A stretch of DNA of 18,509 nt. Origin: Synergistaceae bacterium. Lineage in GTDB: Bacteria > Synergistota > Synergistia > Synergistales > Synergistaceae. Shown here piece after piece: positions 14,295 through 18,509 of the stretch. The translations under genes were made by a program, and so were the position numbers. Numbering within the stretch: the first letter of the stretch is position 1; each line of letters opens with the position of its first letter. Where the stretch lies: assembly GCA_012727545.1 (NCBI GenBank), contig JAAYHA010000237.1, positions 1-18,509 of the forward strand, written 5' to 3'. The notes beneath the pieces are model-generated. The model was not told the origin of the DNA. It ran no database searches and saw only the letters and a program-made list of their open reading frames with translations.

Positions 14295-16042
14295 CCGATC
14301 TGGAAAGGATCAGGGAAGAATATTTTTCTTGGGACCCGCACGATGATCCGGAATTTGCACCGATAATATTCGGCAAGGGGACAATAGGAGGAAAAGGCAG
14401 ATCTCTTCTTTTTGCGCTCAGAAAACTACGTGATTCAGGAGACCCGCAGCTTTGCAACAGCAAGGTGCCGGAGTCTATCTACTTTGGTATTGACATTTTC
14501 CACCAGTTCCTTGAAGCAGTGCCGTCTTTGGATCTCCTGATCTCACAAAATGAACCTGAAAGGCTGGAAGAGGTTTTCCTTAAGACTCCGCTGCCAAAGA
14601 TAGTTGGCGAAGCTGTACGGAAATTCCTCTCAGAAATGCATGACCCGGTGGTAATAAGAAGCAGCAGCAGACTTGAAGATTCTGCCAAGCATTCTTTCGC
14701 CGGCAAGTACCTCACTACTTTCATGAGCAATGATTCTCCCTCGTTGGAAGAGAGAGTAAGTGTCGTAGAAAGGGAAATAAGAAAAATATATGCAAGGATC
14801 TATTTCCCTCAGGCTGTAAGCTACAGGGAAAAGCACTGTCTTGGCGACGATGACATGGGCATCATTGTGATAAGGATGTCGGGAAGGTGGCATGGCAGAT
14901 ATTATTACCCGACTATAGCCGGCGTCGGATATTCGCAGAATTTCCGACGATGGAACAAAAGAGTAAAACAAAAGGACGGCGTTCTTAGGATAGTATTCGG
15001 GCTTGGAACGATGAGCACAAAGAGAGGTTATGCAAGAACGATCTCTCTTACCAACGCATACCTCCGGCCCGACGGACAGAACCCGGAAAAAATTGCTATC
15101 CATTCGCAGGAAAGATTTCATGTCATCGACAGGGAAAATCCGAATGAACTGACGACTCTTGACATTAAAAAAGAGTGGCCGCAGCTGATCGAGCATCACC
15201 CTGATTTTGACGCGTATGCTCAGGTCTACTGCTATGATTCAGAGGGGGGGTGCCTATCTTCCCTTATGAAGACTACAAAAAAGATAGATTTGGGGTCTAA
15301 AGTCTGTCTGACGTTTGATAATTTCCCCAAGAAATATCCGAACTTTTTTGAAAGGATGAAGAAGACTCTTCCGCTTCTTGAGTCTTCCATGGGGCTGCCA
15401 GCAGATATTGAATTTGCATACGAACCTCTCGACGACAGCTTCTGCCTGATACAGTCCCGTCCATGCTGGTGCCAGACATGTACAGAAGAGGATATGCCTG
15501 ACCTTGAGGGAAAGCGTATCCTTCTTAAGGCAGACAGAATGGTCACACCGGGAGTTATAAACAATATTCCTTTCCTTGTCTATGTAGACCACAGGATCTA
15601 TTATTCAAACCCGGATTTCTTTAAGGTGGCCCGAGGCATTGGAGAGATCAACAGCCAAATGAACGGACAGAAGTTCATTTTCGTCTCGCCCGGTCGGGTA
15701 GGATCCAGCAATCCGGAACTGGGAGTCCCTGTGAAGTACGATGAACTTACCAACTGCTGCTGCATAGTTGAACTTGGCATACCCAGACTTGGTTTTATGC
15801 CCGAACTCTCCTACGGGACACATTTCTTCTCTGATCTTGCTGTTGACAACGTGCTCTATATGCCTGTTTTTGAGGGAGAATCGAACAACCTGATAGATCA
15901 GGATTGGTTCAGCGAGAGAAAGTGGGAAGAGGGGCCACATCCTGCGATAAGGATATACAGAGGCAGCTTCTCAGCTTACATGGAGGGTGAGACTAACCAG
16001 GGTCTGATAATTGACAACAGCTGTACTTCAGAAGAAAAATAA
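14291..16042 (+). CDS. PEP synthase/PPDK-type nucleotide-binding protein, second of a tandem pair
   Basis: A 583-residue paralogue of the preceding gene, alignable end to end. PPDK_N elements: FGKGTIGGKGRSLLFA (Lys35), VIRSSSRLED (Arg123), SFAGKYLTTF, DMGIIVIRMSG, FGLGTMSTK, then DIEF (Glu374) and IQSRP (Gln388, Arg390), so ATP-grasp residues are kept. It too lacks the phosphohistidine and PEP-binding domains. In the shared C-terminal domain the first copy's GPGRWGSSNP reads SPGRVGSSNP here (Trp to Val at residue 470), and the region after QSRP has a Cys-containing CWCQTC (392-397) not found in the first copy. Start is GTG 14291, whose last bases overlap the previous stop (GTGA), 8 bases after GGAGGTG; this coupling and the divergence suggest two non-equivalent subunits of one complex. 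The gene ends just before a strong hairpin. Confidence 0.9.
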   Translation: MTDLERIREEYFSWDPHDDPEFAPIIFGKGTIGGKGRSLLFALRKLRDSGDPQLCNSKVPESIYFGIDIFHQFLEAVPSLDLLISQNEPERLEEVFLKTPLPKIVGEAVRKFLSEMHDPVVIRSSSRLEDSAKHSFAGKYLTTFMSNDSPSLEERVSVVEREIRKIYARIYFPQAVSYREKHCLGDDDMGIIVIRMSGRWHGRYYYPTIAGVGYSQNFRRWNKRVKQKDGVLRIVFGLGTMSTKRGYARTISLTNAYLRPDGQNPEKIAIHSQERFHVIDRENPNELTTLDIKKEWPQLIEHHPDFDAYAQVYCYDSEGGCLSSLMKTTKKIDLGSKVCLTFDNFPKKYPNFFERMKKTLPLLESSMGLPADIEFAYEPLDDSFCLIQSRPCWCQTCTEEDMPDLEGKRILLKADRMVTPGVINNIPFLVYVDHRIYYSNPDFFKVARGIGEINSQMNGQKFIFVSPGRVGSSNPELGVPVKYDELTNCCCIVELGIPRLGFMPELSYGTHFFSDLAVDNVLYMPVFEGESNNLIDQDWFSERKWEEGPHPAIRIYRGSFSAYMEGETNQGLIIDNSCTSEEK

Positions 16043-16043
16043 A

Positions 16044-16071
16044 AAAGGGCGGCCTACAGAGGCCGCCCTTT
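16044..16071. terminator. Strong bidirectional intrinsic terminator
   Basis: AAAGGGCGGCCT (16044-16055) and AGGCCGCCCTTT (16060-16071) form a perfect 12-bp stem with an ACAG loop. On the plus strand it follows the second PPDK_N gene by 1 base; on the minus strand the outgoing sequence is T-rich (TTTATTTTTC) and it lies 8 bases past the TPR gene. It ends both converging transcripts. Confidence 0.93.
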
Positions 16072-16079
16072 AAAAATTC

Positions 16080-16994
16080 TCAGCCAAGAAGTTTTTCCAC
16101 TATTACTCCTGTTTCACCAAGTGCTACAGCGTCTATCTCTTCCGGGTCGCATGCCTGCTGTTCCATTTCACGGATCTTAGCCTTTGCCTCTTCAACTTCA
16201 TTAAGAACGCCTGCGCCTTCGTATCCTTCTCTTAAGACCTGGATCTCTTTTTCATCGTTCAGTCTGTCTGTAAGGTATCCGAAGAGGAATGTCGGCGCAC
16301 TGAGGGCGGCCAGTCTTTTGTCTGAACAACACCACGGCTCTGCTACATAAGTCGCGTAATTTACTGTATCTTCGATATCTTCATCTAAGTCATCCTCAGG
16401 CTCAGGGAACTCCCAGATGTTGAGAACAAAGAAGGGGACTTCAGGATCAAGAGAGATAGCGTAGCTGACAGCGTCGCGGATCTCACCGGGCTCTGCATCT
16501 GTTTCGATCAACGCTATCGCCCTGGCGTGTTCACCTACTACAGATTCGAGAGGGTCGCTCTCAAGCGTATCAAAGATCTGTCTGTACATCTGCAGGTCGA
16601 GCATGCAGCGGTAAAGCAGTGTGCGGCTGGGATAGAAGCCTTCGTCATCAAAGTTTGCAAATTCTTTTGCAACTTCAAGCGCTTCTTCAGTCTCCTGCTC
16701 CGCCAGCAGAGAGTAGCCGAGGTTCATCAATATAGTGCAGTAAGCCTGAGCGTCGCGGTCTTCCTCTATATCAGGAGGTGTATCTTTTTCAGATATTATC
16801 ATCCTTATTCCGGAAAGAGCCTCTCTAAGCATATCAAGATTTTCGACGCAGCCCTCATAATCCATTGTTTCCCAGACAGCCAGCTTGCCGTAGGGGCTTT
16901 CAGGGTCGATTTCCAGTATCATTCTGCCTATTTCAGAGATCTCTTCATCGGTCTCTGCTGTGTCAAGTCTTTCAAGAAGTTGTTCAATATTCAT
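16080..16994 (-). CDS. Acidic TPR-like (ST7-like) protein
   Basis: A 304-residue, strongly acidic protein without signal peptide, so probably cytoplasmic. It is helical throughout, with repeat-like units such as LGYSLLAEQETEEALEVAKE and LLYRCMLDLQMYRQIFDTLE that fit tetratricopeptide repeats. The region AISLDPEVPFFVL followed by an Asp/Glu run (EDDLDEDIEDT) and NYATYVAEPWCCSDKRLAAL resembles the C-terminal part of bacterial ST7-like TPR proteins (pattern 'N/D P x V P ... L ... EA x x Y ... W'). The family has no agreed function; a scaffold role is likely from the fold. AAGGAG lies upstream of the ATG at about 8 bases. It follows the secreted-protein gene by 34 bases on the same strand and probably shares its promoter. 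Confidence 0.85.
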   Translation of the reverse strand: MNIEQLLERLDTAETDEEISEIGRMILEIDPESPYGKLAVWETMDYEGCVENLDMLREALSGIRMIISEKDTPPDIEEDRDAQAYCTILMNLGYSLLAEQETEEALEVAKEFANFDDEGFYPSRTLLYRCMLDLQMYRQIFDTLESDPLESVVGEHARAIALIETDAEPGEIRDAVSYAISLDPEVPFFVLNIWEFPEPEDDLDEDIEDTVNYATYVAEPWCCSDKRLAALSAPTFLFGYLTDRLNDEKEIQVLREGYEGAGVLNEVEEAKAKIREMEQQACDPEEIDAVALGETGVIVEKLLG

Positions 16995-17028
16995 CCTTTT
17001 TTCTCCTTTTTTGTTTTTTTATGGTCGA

Positions 17029-17574
17029 TCAGATCTTTGATATTACCATCATTATCATACCGCCCGGCTGAAGCTTCAGCATGCACCTGTAACCTTTTAC
17101 AGAACTGCTTCTCTGTACACCGTCAAGCATGTTGCCATGTATCCCGATAGACCTCAAAGCGCTTTCCGCTTCTGAGTCTGAGATATCGCTGCCCAAAGAA
17201 AAAATCAGCTGTCTGCAAATATTCTCAAAACGGCTGTTTTCGAAGGATCTCAGGATGGAAGAGGGCCTGTCTTCATCCGCATAATTGTCAGTAAGATAGA
17301 GTAAAGCCACATTTAAAAGTTCTTTTCCATCATCTGATTCTGTTAGTACGAGCATCAACTTATTGCCGCAGTCCAGGACTCTTTTTGATTTTCCGGCATC
17401 CTGGATATCAGAAGCAATAGTAACACTAGAGATCCCATTTTTTACTTTTGAGCAGGCATAACCCATCCTCTTTAAAAAATAGTCAGAGCTGACGCCCATG
17501 CCCTGAGAGCAGGAGGCCTCTTTTGTAAAAAGAAGCAACAGGAACATTGCAGTTATCAGTGTTAATTTTCTCAG
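17029..17574 (-). CDS. Unknown secreted protein, probably with a CTG start
   Basis: I do not recognise this protein (about 181 residues with the upstream start, 172 from the ATG). From the ATG at 17547 the product begins MFLLLLFTKEASC with no basic n-region and there is no Shine-Dalgarno site in front. Nine codons upstream in the same frame is CTG (17574-17572), which is 9 bases after GGAG (17584-17587 complement) and gives MRKLTLITAMFLLLLF, a proper signal peptide with a cut near EAS/C. The mature part is alpha/beta, with paired Cys residues near ACSKV and LDCGN, a Ser/Asp-rich middle and an ending PGGMIMMVISKI that looks like a beta-strand core. It leads a two-gene unit with the TPR protein, from a promoter at 17611-17642. 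Function is unknown. Confidence 0.75.
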   Translation of the reverse strand: MRKLTLITAMFLLLLFTKEASCSQGMGVSSDYFLKRMGYACSKVKNGISSVTIASDIQDAGKSKRVLDCGNKLMLVLTESDDGKELLNVALLYLTDNYADEDRPSSILRSFENSRFENICRQLIFSLGSDISDSEAESALRSIGIHGNMLDGVQRSSSVKGYRCMLKLQPGGMIMMVISKI

Positions 17575-17610
17575 TTCAAAGCACTCCGTCGGAAAAGATT
17601 TTATCTACGC

Positions 17611-17642
17611 ATTATATAGCAATTTTGCGGAATCTCTTACAA
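17611..17642 (-). promoter_or_regulatory. Promoter of the secreted-protein/TPR unit
   Basis: On the minus strand, TTGTAA (17637-17642) and TATATA (17613-17618, overlapping a perfect TATAAT at 17611-17616) are 18 bases apart, and TGC just before makes an extended -10. The start should fall near 17605, about 30 bases before the CTG and 58 before the ATG. Confidence 0.6.
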
Positions 17643-17691
17643 GTAAATGAGGTTAAGATTATAGCAGAGGTTTAGAAAGGGGTTATATGAA

Positions 17692-18509
17692 TTGATAAAG
17701 ATAAAGTTTTTGCACCGTGCGGTCTTTCTCTCTTTCCTGTTTTTTGCTCTCATTTTTAATTCCATTGCAAGCGCTGACGACGGCGACAGGTACATTGACG
17801 TAATATTCTCCGAGGGGACCTCAAAGGATCTGCTGGGGACAGCCATTGTCCGCGGAAAGGATATATGGGTGCCCGCAGATGTCCTGGGTATGCTGGGGCT
17901 GCCCTTAACGAAAGGTCCGAATGGAAAGGGCTTTCTTATTGAAGTCAGGGAACCTGCCAAAGTTTTTGGCATTAAGGAACTTGAGAGGCTGGCAGGAAGA
18001 TCCATTTCCCTATATTTCCCCTCGATGGACAATGAGGGCATCTCTTATTTTAATGTAAAAGGACTGGAAAAACTGACAGGGATAGCTGCAGATGAGACAA
18101 ATGCAGGTCTCGAACTCAAAAGGATCACTCTCAATACTCCTTTGAACATAAGAAAGCCTGATAATGCCTTCCTGAAAAATAAACGGATCACCCTTGCGTG
18201 GGCACACATCACAAGGGACAACCCGGATCTCGGAGCTGAAGATCGTATTGATGGACTTGATGTGATCTCGCCGACATGGTTCAACCTTACCGACGGCCGC
18301 GGAAACATGGCAAACAGGGCTTCCGCAGCCTATGTTGAGGCTGCACGCGAAAAGGGATACCGCATATGGCCCCTTGTCTCAAACGGCTTCAGCAAAGAGA
18401 ACACGTCAAGGTTTTTCAACGACACTGCTGCTGTGAATACCTTTATTGCACGAATTCTATGTTATTCAAAGCTCTATGGTTTTGACGGCATAAACATAGA
18501 TTTTGAAAA
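17692..18509 (+). CDS. Exported glycoside hydrolase family 18 (YaaH-like) protein, 5' part only
   Basis: Open to the window edge, 272 complete codons visible. Start is TTG 17692, 9 bases after AAAGGGG (17676-17682); the ATG at 17687 is in another frame and stops after two codons. The N-terminus (MIKIKFLHRAVFLSF, then hydrophobic residues ending SIASA before DDGD) is a Sec signal peptide. Residues about 33-145 resemble the copper-amine-oxidase-like N-terminal domain (no copper site is expected), with IWVPADVLGMLGL as its core. From about 160 the GH18 barrel begins: RITLAWAHITR, the YaaH-like motif LDVISPTWFNLTDGRGNMAN, GYRIWPLVSNGFS, and finally YGFDGINIDFE, where Glu272 is the expected catalytic acid. 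Such proteins cleave N-acetylglucosamine-containing glycans in cell wall or spore cortex. The rest of the barrel is beyond the window. Confidence 0.9.
   Translation, partial: MIKIKFLHRAVFLSFLFFALIFNSIASADDGDRYIDVIFSEGTSKDLLGTAIVRGKDIWVPADVLGMLGLPLTKGPNGKGFLIEVREPAKVFGIKELERLAGRSISLYFPSMDNEGISYFNVKGLEKLTGIAADETNAGLELKRITLNTPLNIRKPDNAFLKNKRITLAWAHITRDNPDLGAEDRIDGLDVISPTWFNLTDGRGNMANRASAAYVEAAREKGYRIWPLVSNGFSKENTSRFFNDTAAVNTFIARILCYSKLYGFDGINIDFE

Noticed and set aside
14630..15199. Minus-strand open frame of 189 codons inside the second PPDK_N gene
   Set aside because: It is antisense to a well-conserved coding region, has no ribosome-binding site and its product looks like random Ser/Arg-rich sequence; the sense strand explains the DNA fully.
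16527..17150. Plus-strand open frame of 207 codons
   Set aside because: It is opposite the TPR gene and part of the secreted-protein gene. The product is rich in Phe, Cys and Arg as expected for the reverse of an acidic helical gene.
17637..17665. TTACAA/TATAGC pair as a promoter for the GH18 gene
   Set aside because: Both boxes are poor, the start would lie within a few bases of the ribosome-binding site, and TTACAA is better explained as the -35 of the minus-strand promoter.
1..18509. tRNA/rRNA genes, CRISPR arrays, insertion sequences, integrase or phage genes
   Set aside because: None seen: no repeat-spacer pattern, no terminal inverted repeats with a transposase, no cloverleaf-like element, and intergenic gaps are all under 200 bases.

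Overview
The window comes from a Gram-negative-type (two-membrane) bacterium. A complete tripartite efflux system with an outer-membrane factor needs an outer membrane, and several genes encode Sec signal peptides. The gene mix (RND pump, UPF0182 membrane protein, ElyC/YdcF-type protein, GH18 protein with an amine-oxidase-like N-domain, AG-rich Shine-Dalgarno sites, frequent GTG/TTG starts) would suit Synergistota or a related anaerobic diderm lineage. That assignment is an inference from gene content, not a proven placement.

Layout. (1) 1-4871, plus strand: the end of an RND periplasmic adaptor, the whole RND inner-membrane pump and its TolC/NodT-type outer-membrane channel, packed as one operon and closed by a hairpin at 4897-4929. 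(2) 4984-5940, plus: an NAD-dependent nucleotide-sugar epimerase with its own extended -10 promoter. It runs tail to tail, 4 bases apart, into (3) an ElyC/YdcF-type DUF218 envelope protein on the minus strand (5945-6706). (4) 6896-11880, plus: a large UPF0182 protein coupled by a 1-base overlap to a small DUF5684-like membrane protein, then (8-base overlap) a membrane-anchored or secreted unknown and a secreted unknown. (5) 11985-12428, minus: a small membrane protein that looks like signal peptidase II but lacks catalytic residues. (6) 12558-16042, plus: two tandem, overlapping paralogues that carry only the nucleotide-binding half of PEP synthase/PPDK plus a shared C-terminal domain. They end at a strong bidirectional hairpin (16044-16071). 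(7) 16080-17574, minus: a secreted unknown followed by an acidic TPR/ST7-like protein, read from a good promoter at 17611-17642. (8) 17692 to the end, plus: the start of an exported GH18 (YaaH-like) protein cut off by the window edge, just after its catalytic Glu.

How it fits together. Most of the window concerns the cell envelope: drug or solute efflux, sugar-nucleotide supply for surface glycans, ElyC-type envelope homeostasis, UPF0182, and a spore-cortex-lytic-like glycosidase. The outlier is the tandem pair of PPDK_N-only proteins. They keep the ATP-grasp residues but have no phosphohistidine or PEP-binding domain, and they share a divergent promoter region with the degenerate LspA-like protein. 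This locus, and the UPF0182/DUF5684 operon, are the best candidates for undescribed biology. No RNA genes, CRISPR arrays, insertion sequences or attachment sites were seen.
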